Shown here: one piece after another, positions 1-7,995 of the stretch
Layout: every line of letters starts with the position of its first letter
Numbering within the stretch: the stretch's first letter is position 1
Assembly: GCA_017516885.1 (NCBI GenBank)
Contig: JAFXAR010000075.1
Span: 1-56,250 of the forward strand
Direction: 5' to 3'
Source: Bacteroidaceae bacterium
Lineage (GTDB): Bacteria > Bacteroidota > Bacteroidia > Bacteroidales > Bacteroidaceae
Length of the DNA stretch: 56,250 nt
Made by a program: the position numbers and the translations under genes
The notes under the pieces: generated by a model
Told to the model about the DNA's origin: nothing
The model's database searches: none
The model's input: only the letters and a program-made list of their open reading frames with translations

Positions 1-1089
1 GCCGAGGCGTCATTTGAGGTTGTGTCAGTAACCCCGTCCGAACCAGTTGCGGCACTTGATGTTATTACCATTGAGTTCAGCGAGGAGATTGAGGGCACAT
101 TTGAAATCATGGCCATGTCACAGATCTACCTTGGAACAAAAAGCAATGGCTGCTCATTTGAGGTAAATGGCAAAGTTCTTACAATTACTCCGTTTAGCGC
201 CATAACAACCCCCGGCGATTACAAGCTTGTTATTCCTTCTGGCCTTATCACAAGAAAGAGCAACGGCGAGGCGGTAACCATGAACGGCGAATATGTATTT
301 ACCGTTAAAGAGGCAGTGACACCATTGAAGGTTGTAGCAGTTACTCCTGCAGAGGAGGTTACCTCACTCCGCGAAATCACAATTGAGTTCGACTCAGAGA
401 TTGCGGTTAAGGAACTGGTTGGTACAGAGCGTATCAGCATAGACTATGGCTGGGGCGTACTTATCGGCACAACAGCTACTGCTAATGGCAATGTCCTGAC
501 ACTTGTTGCAGACGCCGAGATTAAGGAAGCCGGCAAGTATCCTCTTACAATACCGGCTGGCGTTGTAACACGCGTTTCTGACGGTGTTGCATACGAGGGC
601 GGCACATTTGAGTTCACAGTTGTGAAGGAAGATGTTGTTGTTGAACCGTTGACAGTTGTTTCTGTAACTCCGGCTGACGCTGTTGAGGCACTTGAGACAA
701 TCATAATTGAGTTCAGTGACAAGGTTGATGTTCCTGCAACAGCAAGTGGCAAGTTTACGATTGCCGACGCTCAGGGCAATGTTGTTGCAGAGTTCTACGC
801 TTGGGATGCTGCAGTTGAGGGCAATGTTGTTACCTTGACATTGTCAGAGGCAATCACAGCAGCTGGCGAGTACACATTCTCATTCGCTGAGGGTCTTGTA
901 ACACGTCAGGGAGATGGCTACACATGTGCTTACTCATGTACAATCACCGTTACAGGCGATACAGGCATTGAAGGCATCAACGCAGAGGCCGGCAATGCTG
1001 CAATCTACGACCTCAATGGCCGCAAGATTGAAAAGGTAACCAGCGGTGGCATCTACATTGTAAACGGCAAAAAGGTTTTGGTTAAGTAA
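1..1089 (+). CDS. Ig-like repeat surface protein, C-terminal part (5' end outside window)
   Basis: The reading frame is open to the first base, so this is the 3' part of a longer gene; the GTG at 22 is probably not a start. About 360 residues are visible. They contain three tandem units of roughly 105 residues. Each begins with a variant of VTPxxxVxxLxxITIEFS and ends near GLITR or GVVTR followed by an FTV strand. This resembles the SbsA-type (Big_5-like) Ig fold of secreted Bacteroidota proteins. The last 40 residues (IYDLNGRKIE, then GGIYIVNGKKVLVK) form the C-terminal tail common on exported Prevotella/Bacteroides proteins and similar to type IX secretion sorting tails. A surface or secreted location is therefore likely. 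The binding or catalytic part, if any, lies upstream and cannot be judged. A strong terminator follows. Confidence 0.75.
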   Translation, partial: AEASFEVVSVTPSEPVAALDVITIEFSEEIEGTFEIMAMSQIYLGTKSNGCSFEVNGKVLTITPFSAITTPGDYKLVIPSGLITRKSNGEAVTMNGEYVFTVKEAVTPLKVVAVTPAEEVTSLREITIEFDSEIAVKELVGTERISIDYGWGVLIGTTATANGNVLTLVADAEIKEAGKYPLTIPAGVVTRVSDGVAYEGGTFEFTVVKEDVVVEPLTVVSVTPADAVEALETIIIEFSDKVDVPATASGKFTIADAQGNVVAEFYAWDAAVEGNVVTLTLSEAITAAGEYTFSFAEGLVTRQGDGYTCAYSCTITVTGDTGIEGINAEAGNAAIYDLNGRKIEKVTSGGIYIVNGKKVLVK

Positions 1090-1112
1090 TCAGAATTTCA
1101 ATCTATAACTTG

Positions 1113-1142
1113 AGCGGGTGCGCAATTGCGCACCCGCTTTTT
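1113..1142 (+). terminator. Rho-independent terminator after the Ig-repeat gene
   Basis: A perfect 26-bp palindrome (1113-1138; arms AGCGGGTGCGCAA/TTGCGCACCCGCT) runs into TTTTTG. It lies 23 bases after the stop codon. The arm CGGGTGCGC recurs in the terminator at 30148. Confidence 0.85.
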
Positions 1143-1185
1143 GTATAAAAAGATTATAATATTCCTTTTTTACAAAAAATATAGT

Positions 1186-1193
1186 TACATTTG
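1186..1193 (+). promoter_or_regulatory. Putative promoter -7 box of the hut operon
   Basis: TACATTTG matches the Bacteroidota -7 consensus TAnnTTTG and sits 34 bases before the ftcD start codon. No clear TTG -33 element is seen at the expected spacing; the upstream region is T-rich. Confidence 0.5.
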
Positions 1194-1227
1194 TGGTAAG
1201 AAGGATAATTACATCAATAACTATATT

Positions 1228-2934
1228 ATGCAGAAGAGAATAATTGAGTGCGTGCCCAATTTTTCTGAGGGCCGCAACATGGAGGTCATAAAGCAGATAA
1301 CCGATGCCATTGAGGGCGTTAAGGGTGTAAAGCTTTTAGACGTAGACCCGGGCGAGGCTACTAACCGCACTGTGGTAACATTTGTGGGCGGGCCTGAAGC
1401 GGTGATGAATGCTGCTGTTGCCTCAATAAAGCGTGCAACAGAACTTATTGACATGCGGCAGCATAAGGGAGCGCATCCGCGTATGGGAGCGTGCGATGTC
1501 TGCCCGCTGATTCCTGTTTCAGGAATCACAATGGAGGAGTGCGCCGAACTTGCGCGCACTCTTGCCAAGCGTGTTGCCGATGAACTTAACGTGCCTGTAT
1601 ATTGCTACGAGGCAGCCGCATTCACTCCTGAAAGGCGTAACCTTGCAGTGTGCCGCAAGGGCGAATATGAAGCGCTGCCCGAAAGGATGGCAAGCGCAGA
1701 GGAACAGCCCGATTTTGGCGCACGCCCATTTGACGAGGGCATTGCCCGCACCGGCGCAACGGCTGTAGGCGCACGCGATTTTCTTGTGGCCGTGAACTAT
1801 AACCTCAACACAACTTCAACGCGCCGCGCAAATGCCATTGCGTTTGATGTGCGTGAAAAGGGCCGTCCTGTGCGCGAGGGCAATCCCATTGTGGGCAGGA
1901 TTGTTAAGGATGCCGATGGCAATCCTGTGATGAAACCCGGAACGCTCAAGGCATGCAAGGCTATTGGCTGGTTCATTGACGAGTACGGCATTGCCCAGGT
2001 ATCAATGAATCTCACCAATCTTTCAGTAACTCCATTGCACGTTGCCTTTGACGAGGTTTGCCGCGCTGCCGATGCTCGCGGTGTGCGCGTTACCGGCACT
2101 GAAATCGTGGGCCTTGTTCCAAAAAAGGTGCTTGTTGATGCCGGCCGTTATTTTCTGCGCAAGCAGAACCGCTCAACAGGTGTTCCCGAAAAGGAACTGG
2201 TGCGCATCGCAATAGAGAGCATGGGACTGTCTACCCTCAAGGAGTTTAAACCCGAAGAGAAGGTAATAGAGTATATGCTTGAGGCTGACGATCAGAAAGG
2301 GATAAAGAAACTTGTTGACATGACCTGTACCGGCTTTGCTGAGGAGACTGCAAGCGAATCCCCTGCTCCGGGCGGCGGCTCAATATCGGCATATATGGGA
2401 GCGCTGGCGGCAGCTCTTGGTACAATGGTGGCAAACCTCTCGGCACACAAAGCCGGCTGGGACGACCGCTGGGAGTTTTTCTCCGACTGGGCAGAGAAGG
2501 GCATGAATGTGATGAACGAACTGCTTGCGCTCGTTGACGAGGACACCGCGGCTTTCAACAAGATTATGGACGTGTTCAGCATGCCCAAGACAACTCCCGA
2601 AGAGAAAGAGGCGCGTGAGGCGGCAATGCAGGAGGCGACGCTCTATGCAACAGAAGTGCCCCTGCGCACAATGAAGGCCGCATATAAGGTTTTTGATATT
2701 GTGCGCGCAATGGCTGCGGAGGGCAATCCAAATTCCGTTTCCGATGCCGGAGTGGGAGCGCTTGCAGCACGCTCTGCTGTGATGGGGGCGTGCCTGAATG
2801 TGAAAATTAACGCTGCCGGGCTCAAGAACCGCGAGGTTGCCGACAGGCTTGTAAAAGAGGCTGAGGAGATACAGGCTCTTGCACAGCGGGCCGAAATGGC
2901 TATTCTTGGAATTGTGGCGCTTAAGATAAACTGA
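1228..2934 (+). CDS. ftcD: Glutamate formimidoyltransferase / formimidoyltetrahydrofolate cyclodeaminase
   Basis: Bifunctional enzyme of histidine breakdown. It moves the formimino group of N-formimino-glutamate to tetrahydrofolate, then removes ammonia to give 5,10-methenyl-THF. The start is the ATG giving MQKRIIECVPNFSEGRN, the conserved family N-terminus; the frame is open further upstream but that part is untranslated leader. The 568 residues form the transferase N- and C-subdomains (about 1-330; GAHPRMGACD with His83 aligning to the catalytic His82 of the pig enzyme) and the cyclodeaminase (about 345-565; PAPGGGSISAYMGALAAAL). This full fusion is like the mammalian protein and the usual size. 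It is first in the operon and supplies the last step, so no hutG-type hydrolase is needed. Its TGA stop is already part of the repeat tract that follows. Confidence 0.95.
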   Translation: MQKRIIECVPNFSEGRNMEVIKQITDAIEGVKGVKLLDVDPGEATNRTVVTFVGGPEAVMNAAVASIKRATELIDMRQHKGAHPRMGACDVCPLIPVSGITMEECAELARTLAKRVADELNVPVYCYEAAAFTPERRNLAVCRKGEYEALPERMASAEEQPDFGARPFDEGIARTGATAVGARDFLVAVNYNLNTTSTRRANAIAFDVREKGRPVREGNPIVGRIVKDADGNPVMKPGTLKACKAIGWFIDEYGIAQVSMNLTNLSVTPLHVAFDEVCRAADARGVRVTGTEIVGLVPKKVLVDAGRYFLRKQNRSTGVPEKELVRIAIESMGLSTLKEFKPEEKVIEYMLEADDQKGIKKLVDMTCTGFAEETASESPAPGGGSISAYMGALAAALGTMVANLSAHKAGWDDRWEFFSDWAEKGMNVMNELLALVDEDTAAFNKIMDVFSMPKTTPEEKEAREAAMQEATLYATEVPLRTMKAAYKVFDIVRAMAAEGNPNSVSDAGVGALAARSAVMGACLNVKINAAGLKNREVADRLVKEAEEIQALAQRAEMAILGIVALKIN

Positions 2935-3120
2935 AAACTGAGAACGGAGAACTGAAAACGGAGAACTGAGAACTGAAAACGGAAAACGCGGTCGCAGATT
3001 TCAGATTTCAGATTTCAGTTTTCACCTTTCAGCTTTCACCTTTCAGCTTTCACCTTTCAGATTTCACCTTTCAGATTTCAGCTTTCAGTTTTCAGCTTTC
3101 ACCTTTCACCTTTCACCTTT
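2930..3120 (+). repeat. GAAAACTGA-type short repeat tract forming a potential hairpin
   Basis: This gap between ftcD and hutU is almost wholly built of short units of 7-9 bases. The first part (about 2930-2987) repeats CTGAAAAC, GAGAACGGA and related forms. The second part (about 2996-3120) repeats the reverse complement sense, TTTCAG, CTTTCACC and GTTTTCAG. The two arms are complementary, so a transcript could fold into a long imperfect hairpin between the two genes. The ftcD stop codon lies inside the first unit. The same repeat family appears in mnmA at 18201. It is non-coding here. Confidence 0.85.
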
Positions 3121-3132
3121 AACTTTAATACT

Positions 3133-5145
3133 ATGACTGACTTTCAAAAGGAGATACTTGCAGGAATACCTGATGTGCTGCCTGCAAAAAAAGAGTACGA
3201 CGCATCGGCGAACCATGCCCCCAAGCGCAAGGATATTCTTACCGATGAAGAGAAAAAACTCGCTTTGGCTAACGCATTGCGCTATTTCCCTGAAAAGTAC
3301 CATGCGGAACTTGCTCCCGAATTTCTTGATGAACTGAAGAGATACGGCCGCATATATATGTACCGCCTGCGTCCCGATTACGAAATGCACGCGCGCCCCA
3401 TAGACGAGTATCCGGCGCGTTCGCGCCAGGCTGCGGCAATTATGCTAATGATACAGAACAACCTTGACAAGGCTGTTGCCCAGCATCCGCACGAACTTAT
3501 CACATACGGCGGCAATGGCGCTGTGTTCCAGAATTGGGCACAATACCGCCTCGCAATGAAATATCTTGCCGAGATGACCGACGAGCAGACGCTTGTGATG
3601 TATTCGGGACATCCTCTGGGGCTTTTCCCATCGCACAAGGATGCTCCGCGCGTAATTGTTACCAATGGCATGGTAATCCCTAACCACTCGTCACAGGACG
3701 ATTGGGAGCGCTTCAATGCAATGGGCGTATCGCAGTATGGCCAGATGACGGCAGGCTCATATATGTACATTGGTCCTCAGGGAATTGTGCACGGCACTAC
3801 AATAACCGTGATGAATGCGGCGCGCAAGCGCATGAAGCCCGGACAGAACGACCTTAGAGGCATGCTGTTCGTTACAGCCGGATTGGGAGGAATGTCGGGC
3901 GCACAGCCCAAGGCCGGAAATATATCGGGCGTGGTAAGCGTAACGGCCGAGATAAACCCTGCTGCTGCCGAAAAGCGGTACAGGCAGGGGTGGGTGGACG
4001 AACTCCACTCTTCGCTTGATGAACTCATACCGCGTATTAAAGAGGCTGTGGAAAATAAGGAGGTTGTCTCATTTGCGTATGTGGGCAATGTGGTTGACCT
4101 TTGGGAACGCCTTGCCGATGAGGGCATGAATGTAGACCTTGGCAGTGACCAGACCTCGCTCCACAACCCTTGGGCAGGAGGCTATTATCCTGTGGGATAC
4201 TCTTATGAGGAGTCAAACCGCATGATGGCCGACGAACCGGAGCGCTTCCGCGAGTGCGTGCAGGCATCGCTCCGCCGCCATGTTGCTGCAATCAACCGCC
4301 TGACTGCGCGCGGAATGTATTTCTTTGACTACGGAAACGCCTTCCTGCTTGAGTCGTCGCGTGCCGGTGCTGATATTCTTGCCGCTGACGGCAAGTTCCG
4401 CTATCCGTCGTATGTGCAGGATATTATGGGCCCGATGTTCTTTGACTATGGTTTCGGTCCTTTCCGCTGGGTATGTACCTCGGGCAATGAAAAGGACCTT
4501 GAGGTTACCGACCGCCTTGCAGCCGAGGTGCTTGAGAGTATGCTTGCCGATGCGCCAGGGGAGATTCGCGGGCAGTTGGAGGATAATCTGCACTGGATTC
4601 GCGAGGCTAAGCAAAACCGCCTTGTGGTGGGTTCTCAGGCGCGTATCCTATATGCCGATTCCGAGGGCCGCACACGCATTGCACTGGCTTTCAACGAGGC
4701 GATTGCAAAAGGCGAAATTTCTGCACCGGTGGTGCTTGGACGCGACCATCACGATGTTTCGGGAACTGATTCGCCCTACCGTGAGACCTCGAACATTTAT
4801 GACGGTTCGCAGTTCTGTGCCGATATGGCTGTGCAGAATGTCATAGGCGACTCCTTCCGCGGGGCAACATGGGTGTCTATCCATAATGGCGGCGGAGTAG
4901 GCTGGGGCGAGGTCATGAATGGCGGATTCGGCATGGTTATTGACGGCAGCGAGGATTCGGCGCGTCATATTGAGGAGATGCTGCTGTGGGATGTGAACAA
5001 CGGCATAGCACGCCGCAGCTGGGCACGCAACAAAGGCGCGATGTTTGCCATAAAGCGCCAGATGGAGCGTACTCCTCTGCTTAAGGTGACAATGCCTAAT
5101 ATTGCCGACAGGGAACTTATTGAAAAGGTATTCAACGAGAAATAA
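3133..5145 (+). CDS. hutU: Urocanate hydratase
   Basis: NAD+-dependent enzyme converting urocanate (from HutH) to 4-imidazolone-5-propanoate, in the cytoplasm. Recognisable family blocks in order are [78 protein letters not shown] and [19 protein letters not shown]. The protein has 670 residues, about 110 more than the classic Pseudomonas/Bacillus HutU (about 555). This is the longer form seen in Bacteroidota and some other anaerobes. Its ATG follows the repeat tract directly, with no Shine-Dalgarno sequence but an A/T-rich leader. hutH follows after 8 bases, so the genes are surely co-transcribed. Confidence 0.95.
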   Translation: MTDFQKEILAGIPDVLPAKKEYDASANHAPKRKDILTDEEKKLALANALRYFPEKYHAELAPEFLDELKRYGRIYMYRLRPDYEMHARPIDEYPARSRQAAAIMLMIQNNLDKAVAQHPHELITYGGNGAVFQNWAQYRLAMKYLAEMTDEQTLVMYSGHPLGLFPSHKDAPRVIVTNGMVIPNHSSQDDWERFNAMGVSQYGQMTAGSYMYIGPQGIVHGTTITVMNAARKRMKPGQNDLRGMLFVTAGLGGMSGAQPKAGNISGVVSVTAEINPAAAEKRYRQGWVDELHSSLDELIPRIKEAVENKEVVSFAYVGNVVDLWERLADEGMNVDLGSDQTSLHNPWAGGYYPVGYSYEESNRMMADEPERFRECVQASLRRHVAAINRLTARGMYFFDYGNAFLLESSRAGADILAADGKFRYPSYVQDIMGPMFFDYGFGPFRWVCTSGNEKDLEVTDRLAAEVLESMLADAPGEIRGQLEDNLHWIREAKQNRLVVGSQARILYADSEGRTRIALAFNEAIAKGEISAPVVLGRDHHDVSGTDSPYRETSNIYDGSQFCADMAVQNVIGDSFRGATWVSIHNGGGVGWGEVMNGGFGMVIDGSEDSARHIEEMLLWDVNNGIARRSWARNKGAMFAIKRQMERTPLLKVTMPNIADRELIEKVFNEK

Positions 5146-5153
5146 TCACAGAT

Positions 5154-6644
5154 ATGATACATTATATTAGTGCGGAACGTCTTACAATCGACCGCGTGGA
5201 AGAGATTCTTGAAAGCGGCTGCAGCATTGCTCTTAGCGATGATGCTGTAAAGCGCATAAATCATTGCCGCGAGTATCTTGACAAGAAAATGGAGAACGCT
5301 GGACGCCCCATTTACGGTGTGACAACCGGCTTTGGCTCATTGTGCAATATCTCGGTTGACAGGGAGAACCTCTCGCAGCTGCAGAAAAACCTCATGATGT
5401 CGCACGCCTGCGGAACAGGTGCGCGCGTGCCAAAAGAAATTGCGCGCCTCATGCTGCTGCTCAAGGTGCAGTCGCTCTCCTATGGCCATTCTGGCGTACA
5501 GCTTGTTACAGTACAGCGCCTTGTGGATATGTTCAACAACGGCATAGTTCCTGTTGTGTATGAGCAGGGCTCTCTTGGCGCTAGTGGCGACTTGTCACCG
5601 CTTGCGCACATGTGCCTGCCGTTGATAGGGCTAGGCGAAGTGGAGGTTGGAGGCTGCATAATAACCGGTGAGGAACTTTTGCAGAAAATGGGCTGGGAAC
5701 CTATTACGCTCTGCTCAAAAGAGGGCCTTGCGCTGCTTAACGGCACTCAGTTTATGTCGGCATACGGCGTTTATTCGCTCATTAACGCTAAGCGCCTGAG
5801 CCGTTGGGCCGATTACATAGGCGCAATGTCGCTGGATGCCTTTGACGGCAGAATAGAGCCTTTTGAGCATAATGTGCATGCAATACGCCCGCATAACGGA
5901 CAGATAGAGACTGCAAGGAATATACGCAAAATTCTTGAAGGCAGTGAAATTGTTGCCCAGCCCAAGAAGCATGTTCAGGACCCCTATTCGTTCCGCTGCA
6001 TCCCGCAGGTGCATGGCGCGTCAAAGGATACCATCGACTATGTTGCCGGCGTGCTTGAAACAGAAATAAATTCGGCAACCGACAACCCAACAGTGTTCCC
6101 TGACACAGACGAGGTGATTTCTGCCGGCAATTTCCACGGACAGCCCATTGCTCTTGCAATGGATTTCCTTGCAATAGCAGTTGCGGAACTTGGAAATATA
6201 TCGGAACGCCGTATCTACAAGATTATCTCCGGCGCGCGCAATCTGCCGCACTTCCTTGTGGCTAATCCGGGCCTTAATAGCGGATTTATGATTCCGCAGT
6301 ACACTGCAGCGTCAATTGTCAGCCAGTCAAAGGGGCTCTGCTGGCCCGCTTCCTGCGATTCTATTCCCTCATCACAAGGGCAGGAGGATCATGTGAGCAT
6401 GGGCTCAAACGCTGCAACCAAGCTGTGGAAGGTTGTGCAGAACAGCGAGCGTGTTCTGGCCATAGAGCTTATGAATGCGGCCCAGGCGCTTGAATTCCGC
6501 CGTCCCCTGCGCTCATCGGCAGCGATAGAGGCTATGTTTGAGGCCTACCGCAAGGTTGTTCCGTTTGCAGGCAATGACACTGTGATGTTCCCGCATATTG
6601 CGTCATCGGTAAAATTCCTGAACGAATATGAACTTGCTCGTTAA
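5154..6644 (+). CDS. hutH: Histidine ammonia-lyase
   Basis: Removes ammonia from L-histidine to give trans-urocanate, the first step of the pathway. Its cofactor MIO forms by itself from the tripeptide Ala143-Ser144-Gly145, seen in SLGASGDLSPLAHM. Tyr54 in YGVTTGFGSL corresponds to the catalytic Tyr53 of the Pseudomonas enzyme. The later blocks PQVHGASKD, TDNPTVF and SQGQEDHVSMG are all present. Length (496) is normal. The gene begins 8 bases after hutU, and its last 17 bases overlap the start of hutI, which points to translational coupling. Confidence 0.97.
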   Translation: MIHYISAERLTIDRVEEILESGCSIALSDDAVKRINHCREYLDKKMENAGRPIYGVTTGFGSLCNISVDRENLSQLQKNLMMSHACGTGARVPKEIARLMLLLKVQSLSYGHSGVQLVTVQRLVDMFNNGIVPVVYEQGSLGASGDLSPLAHMCLPLIGLGEVEVGGCIITGEELLQKMGWEPITLCSKEGLALLNGTQFMSAYGVYSLINAKRLSRWADYIGAMSLDAFDGRIEPFEHNVHAIRPHNGQIETARNIRKILEGSEIVAQPKKHVQDPYSFRCIPQVHGASKDTIDYVAGVLETEINSATDNPTVFPDTDEVISAGNFHGQPIALAMDFLAIAVAELGNISERRIYKIISGARNLPHFLVANPGLNSGFMIPQYTAASIVSQSKGLCWPASCDSIPSSQGQEDHVSMGSNAATKLWKVVQNSERVLAIELMNAAQALEFRRPLRSSAAIEAMFEAYRKVVPFAGNDTVMFPHIASSVKFLNEYELAR

Positions 6645-7866
6645 GAACATTGGCACTATTGCCGGCATTGACGAAAGCGGCCGCACGCGCGTAAGCGGAA
6701 AGGCCATGGACGATGTTGCCATGCTTGAAAATGCATGGCTTCTAACAGACGGCGTGCGTATAAAGGACTACGGCACAATGGATACTTTGCCAGCAGAGGA
6801 GCAGTGCGAGGCTATTGACGCGCAAGGCGGCTGGCTTTTCCCCTCTTTTTGCGATTCGCACACGCATATAGTGTATGCCGGCAGCCGGGAGCAGGAATTT
6901 CTTGACAAAATCAACGGTCTTTCGTACGAAGAGATAGCCAAGCGCGGCGGCGGAATATTGAACTCTGCCGACCGCCTGCACGACACTTCGGAGGAGGAAC
7001 TTTACCGTCAGGCAATGGAGCGCATTGACGAAGTTGTTGCAATGGGCACTGGCCTTGTGGAGATTAAGTCGGGCTACGGTCTCACACTTGAGGATGAACT
7101 TAAGATACTGCGCGTTATTCGCCGCATAAAGGATACTGCGCCGCTTGATGTGCGTGCAACATTCCTTGGCGCGCATGCTGTGGGACGTGCCTACAGGGGA
7201 AGGCAGGGCGAATATGTGGAGCATGTTTGCAATGATATGATTCCCGCAGTGGCAAAAGAGGGGCTTGCCGATTATGTGGATGTGTTCTGCGACCGCGGCT
7301 TCTTCACTCCCGGGGAAACTGCAAGAATCATAGCAAAGGGAGCTGAGTATGGCTTGCGTGCAAAGATTCATGCCAACGAACTTGCCGTTTCGGGCGGCGT
7401 TGAGGTGGGCGTTGCGCATAATGCGCTCTCTGTTGACCATCTTGAGTCCATGGGCGATGAGCAGATAGAGGCATTGAGCGGCAGCGCCACTATGCCCACA
7501 ATGCTTCCCGGCTGTGCGTTCTTCCTTGGAATAACTTACCCGCCTGCGCGCAAAATGATAGACGCAGGGCTGGCTGTTGCGCTTGCATCGGACTACAATC
7601 CCGGTACGGCGCCATCGGGCAATATGAGATTTGTCGCTTCGCTGGCGTGTATAAAGATGAAGATGACCCCTGCCGAGGCGCTTAATGCTGCCACGCTCAA
7701 CAGTGCGTGCGCAATGGGCGAGAGCAGGGACTTTGGTTCAATAACTCGCGGTAAAATGGCGAATTTTTACATAACAAGGCCGCTGCCGTCGTTGGCCTTT
7801 ATGCCTTACGCGCATCAGACACCGGTCATTGAACATATAGTATTAAAAGGAAAGATTGTAAAGTAA
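6628..7866 (+). CDS. hutI: Imidazolonepropionase
   Basis: Metal-dependent amidohydrolase that opens the ring of 4-imidazolone-5-propanoate to give N-formimino-L-glutamate, the substrate of FtcD. Visible motifs are the metal ligands His78 and His80 (CDSHTHIVYAG), IKSGYGLTLEDELK, ATFLGAHAV, KIHANELAVSGG with VDHLE, and ASDYNPGT carrying the conserved Asp. Length 412 is normal. The start ATG lies within the end of hutH (17-bp overlap). As the last gene of the ftcD-hutU-hutH-hutI operon it completes a route from histidine to glutamate, ammonia and methenyl-THF. Confidence 0.96.
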   Translation: MNLLVKNIGTIAGIDESGRTRVSGKAMDDVAMLENAWLLTDGVRIKDYGTMDTLPAEEQCEAIDAQGGWLFPSFCDSHTHIVYAGSREQEFLDKINGLSYEEIAKRGGGILNSADRLHDTSEEELYRQAMERIDEVVAMGTGLVEIKSGYGLTLEDELKILRVIRRIKDTAPLDVRATFLGAHAVGRAYRGRQGEYVEHVCNDMIPAVAKEGLADYVDVFCDRGFFTPGETARIIAKGAEYGLRAKIHANELAVSGGVEVGVAHNALSVDHLESMGDEQIEALSGSATMPTMLPGCAFFLGITYPPARKMIDAGLAVALASDYNPGTAPSGNMRFVASLACIKMKMTPAEALNAATLNSACAMGESRDFGSITRGKMANFYITRPLPSLAFMPYAHQTPVIEHIVLKGKIVK

Positions 7867-7889
7867 GCAAGCCTCTAATTGTCAAAATT

Positions 7890-7930
7890 GCAGACAATTG
7901 TCAGTCCACAGCTGGTGATTGTCTGCTTAT
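7890..7930 (+). terminator. Putative terminator of the hut operon
   Basis: Inverted repeat GCAGACAAT / ATTGTCTGC (7890-7898 and 7918-7926) with a 19-base loop, followed by TTATTTAT. It is 23 bases after hutI. The T-tract is weak, so the call is moderate. Confidence 0.55.
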
Positions 7931-7936
7931 TTATGG

Positions 7937-7965
7937 TTGCATTTCGCTTAAAATATGTATATTCG
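7937..7965 (+). promoter_or_regulatory. Putative promoter of the S46 peptidase gene
   Basis: TTG (7937-7939), an 18-base spacer and TATATTCG (7958-7965). This is close to the Bacteroidota TTG/TAnnTTTG consensus, with the TTCG ending also seen before ilvE and thyA. It lies 30 bases before the start codon. Confidence 0.6.
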
Positions 7966-7995
7966 CGAAAATATTGAAATCAAAAACAGACTTCT

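Noticed and set aside
1126-1227. N-terminal extension of FtcD
   Set aside because: The extra codons run from the terminator stem through the promoter box, and family members begin at MQKRIIECVPNFSEG.
2930-3120. CRISPR array or phase-variable promoter
   Set aside because: Units are 7-9 bases without spacers, there are no flanking recombinase sites, and no site-specific recombinase is in the window.
6742-7440. A 232-codon minus-strand frame inside hutI
   Set aside because: It is antisense to a well-conserved enzyme and shows no domain, signal or plausible leader; it is a shadow of hutI codon use.
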